From contig JAUVYX010000040.1 of assembly GCA_030602865.1 (NCBI GenBank), positions 1 through 7,386 on the forward strand: 7,386 bases of DNA, in the 5' to 3' direction. Below, in pieces: positions 1-6,667 of the stretch. The stretch is from Dehalococcoidia bacterium (GTDB taxonomy: Bacteria > Chloroflexota > Dehalococcoidia > GIF9 > AB-539-J10). Under the pieces are notes generated by a model. It did not search any database, was not told where the DNA came from, and saw nothing but the letters and a program-made list of their open reading frames with translations. The position numbers were made by a program, and so were the translations under genes. The first letter of the stretch is position 1, and each line of letters begins with the position of its first letter.

Positions 1-1365
1 GAAGGAAATTGTGACGTTGTCATTGGTCCAAGAAGTGCATTATTTGCACCGCAACCAGACCTGGGGCTTATTATACTGGATGAGGAACATGGGCAAATGT
101 ATAAGCAGCAGGATCGTTCCCCTCGTTACCATGCGCGAGAAGTAGCTATTCGATTAGCTCAACTGAATAATGCCGTTGTTATTCTCGGTAGTGCTACTCC
201 TGATGTTGACAGTTTTTATAAAGCTCAGTTGGGAAAGTACAAGCTTATGACTTTAACCAAGAGGATTACTTCTCACGCGTATACCCAAATGGCAACCAAG
301 TCTGGTAAGACTTCTTTTCCACCAGTTACTTATTCCACTCAGGCGGTGGTGGACATAGTGGATATGAAGGAAGAGCTCAAAGCAGGAAATACAAGCCTGC
401 TCAGTCGTTCCTTGTTAGTTGAGATAAGGAAGGCATTGGAGCAAAACGATCAGATAATCCTTTTTCTTAATCGTCGGGGCACGGCTACTTTCGTTCAGTG
501 CCCTAATTGTGGATTCGTGTTTCGTTGTCCTCGTTGTTCTGTTGCTCTCACCTATCATTCTCAAAGAGGGAGATTGATATGCCATCACTGTCGTTATTCT
601 ATTTTAGTTCCTAATTCTTGCCCAAGCTGCTCCGCTGTCAGACTTATGTTTCTGGGTATTGGTACTCAGAAAGTAGCTGATGAGGTAAGTAGAGCTTTTC
701 CAACCGCAAGACTGCTTCGTTGGGACAGCGATGTTACTGGCCAGAGATATAAACATGAGGAGTTATTAACTGGTTTTCGTGCTCATAGGGCAGATATACT
801 TATTGGAACTCAGATGATAGCTAAAGGACTGGATTTGCCTCAGGTAACCCTGGCTGGAATAATCAGTGCTGATACCAGCATTAACCTGCCTGATTTTCGT
901 GCTGGAGAATACACCTTTCAGCTTTTATGTCAGGTAGCTGGTAGGGCAGGACGCGGTTTCAAGGCAGGTAAAGTAATAATTCAAACCTATTCACCTGATA
1001 ATTATGCAATTCAAGCGGTTGCCAAACATGATTACCTGGGTTTCTATAAGTATGAAATCAACTACCGTCGTCAGTATAATTATCCGCCGTTCAGCCAGCT
1101 CATTCGCCTGGTATATAGTCATACCAATAACGAATTGTGTCAGCAAGAACTAAAGAGGCTAAGCCAGAGTCTTATCAGCAAAATACAAACTATGGAAGAG
1201 AATAAGCTGAGCCTGATTGGTCCTGTGCCTGCCTTTATTCATAGAGTCAGGGGAAGGTATCGATGGCAACTCATCATACGTGGTCATAATCCTGCCAGCC
1301 TGTTATCAGGAATAACCCTAGCTGCCGGTTGGACTATAGATGTTGATCCAGTTGGAGTAGCTTGA
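1..1365 (+). CDS. priA: Primosomal protein N' (replication restart helicase PriA), 5'-truncated by window edge
   Basis: PriA is a 3'-to-5' superfamily 2 helicase that recognises stalled replication forks and reloads the replicative helicase. The reading frame is open from base 1, so the annotated protein should run back past the edge; the first internal ATG at 97 is not the true start. The N-terminal DNA-binding domain and Walker A lie outside the window. Visible in order (residues counted from base 1) are the end of motif Ia/Ib, the DEEH box (27-30), GSATP (motif III), LFLNRRG (motif IV), and four CxxC pairs (CPNC from about residue 167, then CPRC, CHHC, CPSC) that form the two zinc sites typical of PriA. 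IGTQMIAKGLD (motif V) and QVAGRAGRG (motif VI) follow, then the C-terminal domain. The segment between GSATP and DMKEEL seems somewhat longer than usual. All catalytic motifs in the visible part are intact. It ends in TGA that overlaps the next start by one base, so the two genes are probably co-transcribed. Confidence 0.96.
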   Translation, partial: EGNCDVVIGPRSALFAPQPDLGLIILDEEHGQMYKQQDRSPRYHAREVAIRLAQLNNAVVILGSATPDVDSFYKAQLGKYKLMTLTKRITSHAYTQMATKSGKTSFPPVTYSTQAVVDIVDMKEELKAGNTSLLSRSLLVEIRKALEQNDQIILFLNRRGTATFVQCPNCGFVFRCPRCSVALTYHSQRGRLICHHCRYSILVPNSCPSCSAVRLMFLGIGTQKVADEVSRAFPTARLLRWDSDVTGQRYKHEELLTGFRAHRADILIGTQMIAKGLDLPQVTLAGIISADTSINLPDFRAGEYTFQLLCQVAGRAGRGFKAGKVIIQTYSPDNYAIQAVAKHDYLGFYKYEINYRRQYNYPPFSQLIRLVYSHTNNELCQQELKRLSQSLISKIQTMEENKLSLIGPVPAFIHRVRGRYRWQLIIRGHNPASLLSGITLAAGWTIDVDPVGVA

Positions 1366-1991
1366 TGGAGGATATGGAGTTGCAGACTAGCAAAGAGCAA
1401 AGAGAGAGTATTACAGTGCTGGGCATTCTGGGGAGTCCCAGGAGACAGGGTAACACTGAAATTTTGCTTGATAGTGCGTTGGCAGGTGCTGTAGACAAAG
1501 GGGCAGAAGTGGAGAAAGTATTGCTTTCAGAAATGAATATCTCCCCGTGTAAAGAAATATACGCCTGTCTTGAAGCTGGTCGATGTGCCATCCAAGATGA
1601 TATGCAGTTTCTCTATGAGAAACTTTTATCAGCAGATCACCTAATATTTGCATCGCCTATATTTTTTTATGGTGTTACAGCACAGGCGAAGTCGATGGTG
1701 GATAGATGCCAGGCGCTTTGGGTGAAAAGATATATATTGGGTATGGGGAGGGAGGGAAACCGTATACGGCGTGGAGCATTCATATCGGTAGGTGCTACGG
1801 GAGGGAAAAACCTCTTTGACGGCGCAGTGCTGACGGTTAAATATTTCTACGATGCAATAGGAGTTAATTATGTAAATGCCTTGCTGGTTAATAAAATCGA
1901 TACTAAGGCTCGGATAAGAAAACATCCTTCAGCCATCCGGAATGCTTTCTTGCTGGGTCAGCAACTTGTATTTCCAAGTCCTGTCCGCTGA
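1365..1991 (+). CDS. Flavodoxin-fold iron-sulfur flavoprotein / NADPH-dependent FMN reductase family protein
   Basis: The protein is a predicted cytoplasmic FMN-binding electron carrier or reductase of the Isf-like flavodoxin family; its substrate is unknown. The start is the ATG at 1365, which shares its A with the priA stop (TGATG) and has GGAG at 1354-1357, seven bases upstream. An upstream TTG at 1362 and an ATG at 1374 are less likely. Numbering from ATG 1365, the FMN phosphate loop GSPRRQGNTE lies at 23-32, and the second flavin-contact stretch SPIFFYGVTAQAK lies near residues 98-110, followed by VDR. Between them is a cysteine cluster with Cys62, Cys68 and Cys74. Isf-type proteins usually have CxxCxxC plus a fourth Cys; here the second position is Ile65, so only three cysteines remain. 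The C-terminal half (GAFISVGATGGK onward) is typical of the family. The length of 208 residues is normal. Family assignment is firm; whether it still holds a 4Fe-4S cluster is uncertain. Confidence 0.88.
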   Translation: MEDMELQTSKEQRESITVLGILGSPRRQGNTEILLDSALAGAVDKGAEVEKVLLSEMNISPCKEIYACLEAGRCAIQDDMQFLYEKLLSADHLIFASPIFFYGVTAQAKSMVDRCQALWVKRYILGMGREGNRIRRGAFISVGATGGKNLFDGAVLTVKYFYDAIGVNYVNALLVNKIDTKARIRKHPSAIRNAFLLGQQLVFPSPVR

Positions 1992-2157
1992 TGTAGAACC
2001 TCTAATAATAATGATGAGGACTAGTCAATTGAAGGGGAACTATGTCGGAGAAATGGATTTAAGGTACAATACGACCTAAGTTTCAAGAATAGTGTATTAA
2101 ATGTCAGCAGGTTGAGTCCAGGAGATAATAATATAGCTTGATAGAGGATGAACGGCA

Positions 2158-2913
2158 ATGAATGAAGCGGCAGAGTATTTACTAAAGATTACCAACCTCA
2201 GTGTGGCAATAGAGAGAAAAGAAATACTGCATGATATTAATATCTCAATCAGGGCGGGTGAGACACACGTTCTTTTTGGTCCTAATGGGAGCGGAAAGAC
2301 CACCTTGCTCATGACAATAATGGGTTTCCCTAAATATAAGGTAACCAAAGGGAGCATAGTTTTTCGAGGGAAGGATATCACCGTATTGCCTGTGGATGAA
2401 AGGGCTCGCTTGGGCATAGGGGTATCTTTTCAGCGGCCACCGGTTGTCCGGGGAGTTAAGATGCATGATCTGCTTAATTCATGTACTCAAGGCCTGTCTG
2501 CTGAAAGAGACATTATTCAGCTGGCTGAGAAAGCTGACATGGTTGATTTCATGGAGAGGGAGATAAACTATGGATTTTCTGGAGGAGAAATGAAACGTTC
2601 TGAGTTGATGCAACTACTCGCTCAAAATCCAGAGTTAAGTCTTCTGGATGAGCCTGAGTCTGGCGTTGATTTGGTGAATATTGAAGTGATAGGTAAACTG
2701 GCTAATGAGTTGTTAGAGAAAAATTTGTTGATACGTGACCGTACTCACGCCGGTCTTGTTATTACGCATACTGGCCTTATCCTGGAATATGTTAAGGCTC
2801 GAACGGGATATGTGTTGATTGATGGCAGAATAATCGGGGAGGGTGATCCTCGTGAAATATTGGCTACGATAAAGGAAAGAGGTTATAAACAGTGCATCGA
2901 ATGTTCAAAGTAG
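2158..2913 (+). CDS. sufC: SufC-type Fe-S cluster assembly ATPase (SmsC-like)
   Basis: This is a soluble ABC-type ATPase that powers Fe-S cluster assembly by driving conformational change in its SufB/SufD-type partner, encoded next to it. The 251 residues show Walker A GPNGSGKTT (41-49), the Q-loop FQRPP with Gln92, the ABC signature FSGGEMKRSE (140-149), Walker B LSLLDEPESGVD (160-171) and the H-loop His204. The DEPESGVD form, with SGGEMKRSE, resembles the archaeal and anaerobe SmsC group more than the proteobacterial SufC form (LDExDSGLD). No membrane segment or transporter partner is present, which argues against an importer. The start ATG has AGAGGA at 2143-2148 at good spacing. The upstream 166-base gap holds no convincing promoter, although TACAAT occurs at 2065-2070 without a matching -35. 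The 3' end overlaps the partner gene by 22 bases. Confidence 0.93.
   Translation: MNEAAEYLLKITNLSVAIERKEILHDINISIRAGETHVLFGPNGSGKTTLLMTIMGFPKYKVTKGSIVFRGKDITVLPVDERARLGIGVSFQRPPVVRGVKMHDLLNSCTQGLSAERDIIQLAEKADMVDFMEREINYGFSGGEMKRSELMQLLAQNPELSLLDEPESGVDLVNIEVIGKLANELLEKNLLIRDRTHAGLVITHTGLILEYVKARTGYVLIDGRIIGEGDPREILATIKERGYKQCIECSK
2878..2882 (+). promoter_or_regulatory. Ribosome binding site deciding the GTG start of the SufB/D-type gene
   Basis: AGAGG lies inside the 3' end of the sufC-type gene, nine bases before GTG at 2892. The alternative ATG at 2901 would be 18 bases away and has no site of its own. The ATG at 2943 would remove the N-terminal SGKERA helix that is conserved in SufD-like proteins. 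GTG 2892 is therefore preferred. Confidence 0.5.
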
Positions 2914-4136
2914 AATCTTCTCAATCTGGTAAAGAAAGAGCAATGGCGGCAGCATCTAAGGCGGCCAACAACGGTGAAGATATTGATTTGACTGCCTATA
3001 CAGAGTCTGCAAATGAACAACCTTGTCAGCCTGATCCATCTCAGCTTCCTGAGGATACCAAATCACGGATGCTGGAAACAGGTATCGTTTTAGATACTGT
3101 GTCCAAGAGGGCCGGCACCTTTATTCAGATCGATAATACGCCAGTTCATAGTTCGAGCCGACAAGAAGGCATTGAAGTTATGGCTGTTAACCAAGCCCTG
3201 GAAAAATATGATTGGATGTCGGACTATTGGTGGAAAGCGGTAGCAGTAGATACCGATAAATATACTGCCAATGTAGAACTAAACCACCACAGTGGGTATT
3301 TTGTCAGGGCTTTACCTGGTTATAAGACGATTTATCCCGTTCAGTCCTGCCTCTATCTGTCCCAGACAAATCTAGCTCAAAATGTGCATAATATTATTAT
3401 CGCTGAGGAGAAATCAGAATTACATATTATTACTGGTTGTGCTAGTCCCTCAGGCCATGAGGCTGGCTTACATCTTGGTGTTTCTGAGATTTATATTAAA
3501 AGAGGAGCTAAGGTGACATTCACTATGATACATAATTGGTCACCAGACATTGAGGTTCGTCCCCGAACAGGGATACTTGTTGAGAAAGATGGAGTATTTC
3601 TCAGTAATTATGTAATCATGAAGCCTGTCCGTTCCCTACAGACGAACCCCGTTGCCAGGTGTATTGGTGAGAACGCAGTGGTCAGATTTAATAGTGTATT
3701 ACTTGCAACGCCAGGCTCTACAATGGATGTGGGGTCTAAAGTTATCTTGGATGCCAGGGGAAGCAGGACGGAAATCGTATCTCGATCTATAACCACTGGA
3801 GGAAAGATTATTGCCCGTGGATATATAGAAGGTAATGCTCTTGATGTAAAAGGGCATCTGGAATGTCGGGGACTTGTTCTGCGTGAGGGCGGCATAATCC
3901 ATGCTATTCCTGAGCTAAAAGGTAATATAGCTGGGGTTGACCTGTCTCATGAAGCTGCGGTGGGGAAAATCGCAGAGGAGGAAATAGAGTACCTGATGGC
4001 GCGAGGGCTAACTCACAGCGAGGCTATAGCCATTATTATTCGTGGTTTTATGAGAGTGGATGTTGAAGGATTGCCATCTCAGCTAAGTGCAGAGTTAAGC
4101 AGGGCAATGAAAGATAGCGAAAAGGATATCATGTAG
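2892..4136 (+). CDS. SufB/SufD-family Fe-S cluster scaffold protein (SmsB-like)
   Basis: This is the partner of the SufC-type ATPase. In minimal Sms/Suf systems one such protein pairs with itself and two ATPase subunits to build Fe-S clusters in the cytoplasm. The protein has 414 residues from the GTG start. An N-terminal helical stretch with SGKERA and a DIDLTAY motif precedes a long beta-helix core (about 75-340) with a CRGLVLREGG strand. The C-terminal family signature runs from HEAAVGKI (from about 353) through EEEIEYLMARGL to IIRGFM. That signature is diagnostic for SufB/SufD; the short N-terminus and the length near 410 fit SmsB or SufD better than classical SufB (about 470-495). Because only one B/D-type gene is present here, no SufB or SufD symbol is assigned. 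Which residues bind the nascent cluster cannot be fixed by eye; the Cys in ECRGLVL is a candidate. No SufS, SufU or SufE gene is adjacent. Confidence 0.9.
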   Translation: MHRMFKVESSQSGKERAMAAASKAANNGEDIDLTAYTESANEQPCQPDPSQLPEDTKSRMLETGIVLDTVSKRAGTFIQIDNTPVHSSSRQEGIEVMAVNQALEKYDWMSDYWWKAVAVDTDKYTANVELNHHSGYFVRALPGYKTIYPVQSCLYLSQTNLAQNVHNIIIAEEKSELHIITGCASPSGHEAGLHLGVSEIYIKRGAKVTFTMIHNWSPDIEVRPRTGILVEKDGVFLSNYVIMKPVRSLQTNPVARCIGENAVVRFNSVLLATPGSTMDVGSKVILDARGSRTEIVSRSITTGGKIIARGYIEGNALDVKGHLECRGLVLREGGIIHAIPELKGNIAGVDLSHEAAVGKIAEEEIEYLMARGLTHSEAIAIIIRGFMRVDVEGLPSQLSAELSRAMKDSEKDIM

Positions 4137-4192
4137 TTATCGGCAGTTATTTAAAAAAGAATAATTGGAAATAATATAGATAATAGAGCTTG

Positions 4193-4221
4193 TTGAAAGG
4201 TATTTTAAATGGCTATACAAT
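4193..4221 (+). promoter_or_regulatory. Predicted sigma-70-type promoter upstream of the Usp remnant and rhodanese fusion
   Basis: TTGAAA (4193-4198, 5/6 to consensus) is followed after exactly 17 bases by TACAAT (4216-4221, 5/6). Transcription would start near 4228 and give a leader of about 50 bases before the ATG at 4279. It lies in the 142-base gap after the SufB/D-type gene, so the genes from 4279 onward may form a separate transcription unit. A competing reading is that GAAAGG here is the ribosome site of a 25-codon ORF at 4209-4286. Confidence 0.5.
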
Positions 4222-4278
4222 GCAATGTGAAGCTGAAGGGTAAAGTACCAGTACTGATTTACCTGAAGAAGAGAAAAA

Positions 4279-4461
4279 ATGTATAAGAAAATACTGGTTT
4301 CACTGGATGGTTCAGAGTTTTCAGAATTTGCTCTATTACATGCAAGCACAATATCTTCAAGTTGTCATGTTCCTAAACTGAGCTGGCAGGCCGCTGTTGC
4401 CGAAGAAAGTTCGACTATTTGCCATGGTTGGTGTTCACATATTATTGAAATACCGAAGTAG
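4279..4461 (+). pseudogene. Universal stress protein (UspA family) remnant, internally deleted and frameshifted
   Basis: UspA-family proteins are about 140-150-residue nucleotide-binding stress proteins; this ORF has only 60 codons. The first 26 or so residues (MYKKILVSLDGSEFSEFALLHA) are a clear Usp N-terminus. The chain then jumps at about 4357-4377 to a piece that resembles the last Usp helix (LS-W...VAEE, 4378-4407). Shifting the frame by one base at 4408 restores a Usp-like ending (VRLFAMVGVHILL, 4409-4447), which continues open to a stop near 4502. The central part, about 80-90 residues including the G-x2-G-x9-G(S/T) ATP-binding motif, is missing. The most economical explanation is an internal deletion plus a one-base frameshift. 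The short ORF itself could still be translated, but no function is claimed. The N-terminal match is strong; the C-terminal match is by eye and weaker. Confidence 0.7.
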
Positions 4462-4500
4462 ATGTATTCTAGTAAATCTAGAGAGGAGCATATACTGTAA

Positions 4501-5499
4501 ATGAAAGTGATTTGTGCTGTTGATAAAATACGAAAATTAAAACCCAGTGCGGTCAAGGACATTTTGAATAAGGATAAGAAAGGGCAGTTCCTGCTCCTTG
4601 ATGTGAGACAATCTTACGAATATGAGTCAGGACATATTCCGAAAGCCCTGCTGGTCCCACTAAATGAATTGGAAGCAAGGCAGGGAGAGATAGGTCGGGA
4701 TAAAATAATTATCACTTATAGTCGCTCTGGCCATATGAGCGTGGCAGCAGCCGTAGTGCTATATCAGTTGGGATTCAGGAGTCTGTTCCATTTAGAGGGG
4801 GGTATCTCTAATTGGTCCTATGGAATTGTCACTGGTTTTCCTGAAGTAAAGGTTAAGTCAACAGAGGATAGATTTCAATTAAGTGAGATCTATATGGAGG
4901 CTATGGCGGTGGAGATGGGATTTAAAAGTCCGCATCATTTTCGTAATAACAAGACATTGGGTCGGGCTAGAAAAGCAGTAATCAATTTGTTCAAGAAAAA
5001 GCCAAAGTTACTAACTAAAGAGTCTGATCTCAGGGATATTCTCGTGCTATCTATGAAACTGGGAAAAGCTCACAGAGATTTTTATATGATGGCTAGAGGT
5101 AAAGCTAAGTCGTCTCAAGTAAAGGAAACCTTTCAGGAGTTATTTGATGCTAAAACTGAACCTATGCAAAGACTATATGCCTGCGCCTGTAGTCTAGTTG
5201 AAGAAATAGCCCTTCCTGCTCTTGAGGACATTGAGCAAGAATCTGGGGTAGTGAATATTGGAGATACCGTTGAAGTAAATCCATTTATAGCCAGGACATA
5301 TGATGAATTTGCTGATGAGATGGAGTTATTGGAGACAGCGGTGGAAAAAGAATATATTTATCATGATTTCTTTGAGCAGGCTTCAGTGGCAGTGGGTGAT
5401 TCAGAGGTTAAAGCAGTGTTATGCCAACTCGCTATGGTAAAAAAGCATTGCGCCAGCATTATACTGGAACGAATAGCAGGAACTGCCTCGTTAACGTGA
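4501..5499 (+). CDS. Rhodanese-like domain fused to a degenerate ferritin/rubrerythrin-like helical domain
   Basis: Residues 10-110 are a rhodanese fold: LLLDVR (Asp34), YEYESGHIPKA, the active-site loop ITYSRSGHMS (71-80) and EGGISNW (99-105). Rhodaneses normally carry a persulfide-forming Cys at the second position of the YCRSG loop; here it is Ser74 (AGT at 4720-4722), so thiosulfate sulfurtransferase activity is not expected. After a basic linker (about 112-175), residues 176-326 form a four-helix ferritin-like domain in two repeats. The ligand positions appear as Gly188, Thr219 and Met222 in the first repeat and Glu284, Val313 and His316 in the second, so most Glu/His metal ligands seem lost. 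Rhodanese plus rubrerythrin-like fusions are known in anaerobes. There is no signal peptide, so it is probably cytoplasmic. The ATG directly follows an in-frame TAA and has AGAGGAG at 4482-4488. The frame is long and intact, arguing for a functional non-catalytic protein; its function is unknown. Confidence 0.85.
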   Translation: MKVICAVDKIRKLKPSAVKDILNKDKKGQFLLLDVRQSYEYESGHIPKALLVPLNELEARQGEIGRDKIIITYSRSGHMSVAAAVVLYQLGFRSLFHLEGGISNWSYGIVTGFPEVKVKSTEDRFQLSEIYMEAMAVEMGFKSPHHFRNNKTLGRARKAVINLFKKKPKLLTKESDLRDILVLSMKLGKAHRDFYMMARGKAKSSQVKETFQELFDAKTEPMQRLYACACSLVEEIALPALEDIEQESGVVNIGDTVEVNPFIARTYDEFADEMELLETAVEKEYIYHDFFEQASVAVGDSEVKAVLCQLAMVKKHCASIILERIAGTASLT

Positions 5500-5565
5500 C
5501 TGTTGGGGATATTTGTATTAAGCTTTTCGGAGGATGGCCAGTTTATACATCTGAGGTAACTAGAT

Positions 5566-6060
5566 ATGGCAATACTTAAGATACGTACACTATCTGACCC
5601 TACTTTGCCTGATCCAATATTGCGGCAGAAAACAAAGAAGGTTGGGGATGTCGATAGTGCTATTCAGAAACTAGTTGATGACATGATAGATACCATGAGA
5701 GCTGCTTCAGGCGTTGGTCTTGCAGCTCCTCAAATAGGGCTGTCTCTGCGGATAGCCGTTATTGAAATACCCGAAACAGAAGTAATTACCTTGATAAATC
5801 CTGAGATAGTAAAGCAACAGGGGAGCCGATTAATTGAGGAGGCTTGTTTGAGTCTGCCAGGCTATAGTGGACAGATCGTTCGTTCGCTAATGGTTAAGGT
5901 GAATGCATTTGATTGCCAGGGCAGGAAAATCATTGTCATAGGCGAGGATCTCCTGGCACAAGCCTTAGAACATGAGATAGATCATCTGGATGGCATCCTT
6001 TATACTGACCACGCTACAGATGTACAAAAAGGGATAGCACATGAGGCATACCAGATTTGA
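5566..6060 (+). CDS. def: Peptide deformylase
   Basis: Peptide deformylase is a metalloenzyme that removes the formyl group from the N-terminal Met of new proteins as they leave the ribosome. All three signature motifs are present in 164 residues: GVGLAAPQ (49-56), EACLS (92-96, with metal ligand Cys94) and HEIDH (136-140, with the two His ligands and catalytic Glu137). The second motif has Ala in place of the common Gly (EGCLS), a conservative change. The start ATG has GAGG at 5553-5556, nine bases upstream. A 66-base gap separates it from the rhodanese fusion, and no clear promoter is seen there. In many bacteria def is next to priA and followed by fmt; here priA is about 4.2 kb upstream and fmt does not follow. 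It converges with the minus-strand genes across a 47-base gap that has no strong terminator. Confidence 0.96.
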   Translation: MAILKIRTLSDPTLPDPILRQKTKKVGDVDSAIQKLVDDMIDTMRAASGVGLAAPQIGLSLRIAVIEIPETEVITLINPEIVKQQGSRLIEEACLSLPGYSGQIVRSLMVKVNAFDCQGRKIIVIGEDLLAQALEHEIDHLDGILYTDHATDVQKGIAHEAYQI

Positions 6061-6107
6061 ACAGTTACTTATAAGTGTAATATCTACGATTAAGTAAAGC
6101 CGACCAC

Positions 6108-6665
6108 TCATTTATTTGGAGCTAATTTAACTTTACGGTAAAAAAGATAAATACCGTATGACAGAAGAAGTGTGGCGGCAATTGCCAGGACCGGTTTCAG
6201 TTGATGGGTGGTGTTAATTTCAGCACTAGTAGATATCAGAAGACGAATGTAATAATTAACTGTTAACCGTTCTACTCTTTCTGGGGCGATGCACAGCCAT
6301 ATCTCCCATTCTTTTCCTGCCCACTCCTGTTCTTGTGGGATTGTAACCTTTACCGTTATCTCTCTTTCAGAGTTGGCAGGAACTTCTATTTGCTGGGGGA
6401 GGCTAACCCAACTTTCATCAGGAAAAGTAGATCTTCCTCGCCTTATCTCAGTTTTTCCGGGAATGTAAGTATTTAGGCTAAAACTCTGGCTTTCATTTTC
6501 CTTGTTGTAGATGGAGAACTCAACTTCAGTATTACCGCCTGGAGATAGATTTTTAATATCTACCTCGGAAGGTGATACATAAAAACTCCAGGCAATGGCA
6601 GGTGAAGGTAGTAAGATTGCTAGTAATATAGTGAACAGCCAAGATAGATATCTAGCCTGCCGCAT
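6108..6665 (-). CDS. Exported, membrane-anchored Ig-like protein (DUF916-like style), unknown function
   Basis: The 185-residue protein has a signal peptide at residues 1-25 (RQAR, a leucine-rich core, then PAIA before Trp26). An extracellular beta-sandwich follows (about 26-150) containing YVSPSEVDI, LSPGG, SIYNKENESQSFSL, PDESWVSLP and a SEREITVKVTIP strand. A hydrophobic helix at about 158-176 is followed by YRK and a basic tail, so the protein would be anchored with its main domain outside the cell. The order of PSxVxIxNLxPG, a tWV/SWV strand and an IP-containing final strand recalls the Ig-like DUF916 proteins encoded beside WxL surface proteins in Gram-positives, but this is a resemblance, not a proven homology. 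ATG 6665-6663 lies two bases after the stop of the upstream gene with no own ribosome site visible, implying translational coupling. The partner is probably the secreted protein encoded just upstream. Confidence 0.75.
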   Translation of the reverse strand: MRQARYLSWLFTILLAILLPSPAIAWSFYVSPSEVDIKNLSPGGNTEVEFSIYNKENESQSFSLNTYIPGKTEIRRGRSTFPDESWVSLPQQIEVPANSEREITVKVTIPQEQEWAGKEWEIWLCIAPERVERLTVNYYIRLLISTSAEINTTHQLKPVLAIAATLLLSYGIYLFYRKVKLAPNK

Positions 6666-6667
6666 TA

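Noticed and set aside
1334..1925. Minus-strand ORFs of 80-94 codons opposite the flavoprotein gene
   Set aside because: They lie antisense to a clear flavodoxin-family gene, have no recognisable motifs and no supporting ribosome sites.
2042..2062. Six-codon ORF (MSEKWI) after AAGGGG as a leader peptide
   Set aside because: Too short to distinguish from chance, and no attenuator hairpin follows.
2029..2070. Possible promoter before the SufC-type gene (TTGAAG and TACAAT)
   Set aside because: The two boxes are separated by 30 bases, too far for a sigma-70 promoter, and no acceptable -35 lies 16-18 bases before TACAAT.
2097..2466. Minus-strand ORFs of 106 and 73 codons opposite the SufC-type gene
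   Set aside because: They are antisense to the Walker A to Q-loop region of an intact ATPase gene and resemble no known protein.
3608..3902. Two overlapping minus-strand ORFs opposite the SufB/D-type gene
   Set aside because: The sense frame encodes a conserved beta-helix core; the antisense frames look like random translation.
4137..4562. Minus-strand ORFs of 70 and 65 codons across the Usp remnant region
   Set aside because: Low-complexity translations of AT-rich DNA without motifs; the plus-strand Usp similarity explains the region better.
6066..6075. Perfect 10-base palindrome ACTTATAAGT between def and the convergent gene
   Set aside because: As a hairpin it has no loop, is AT-rich and is not followed by a T run, so it is not supported as a terminator.
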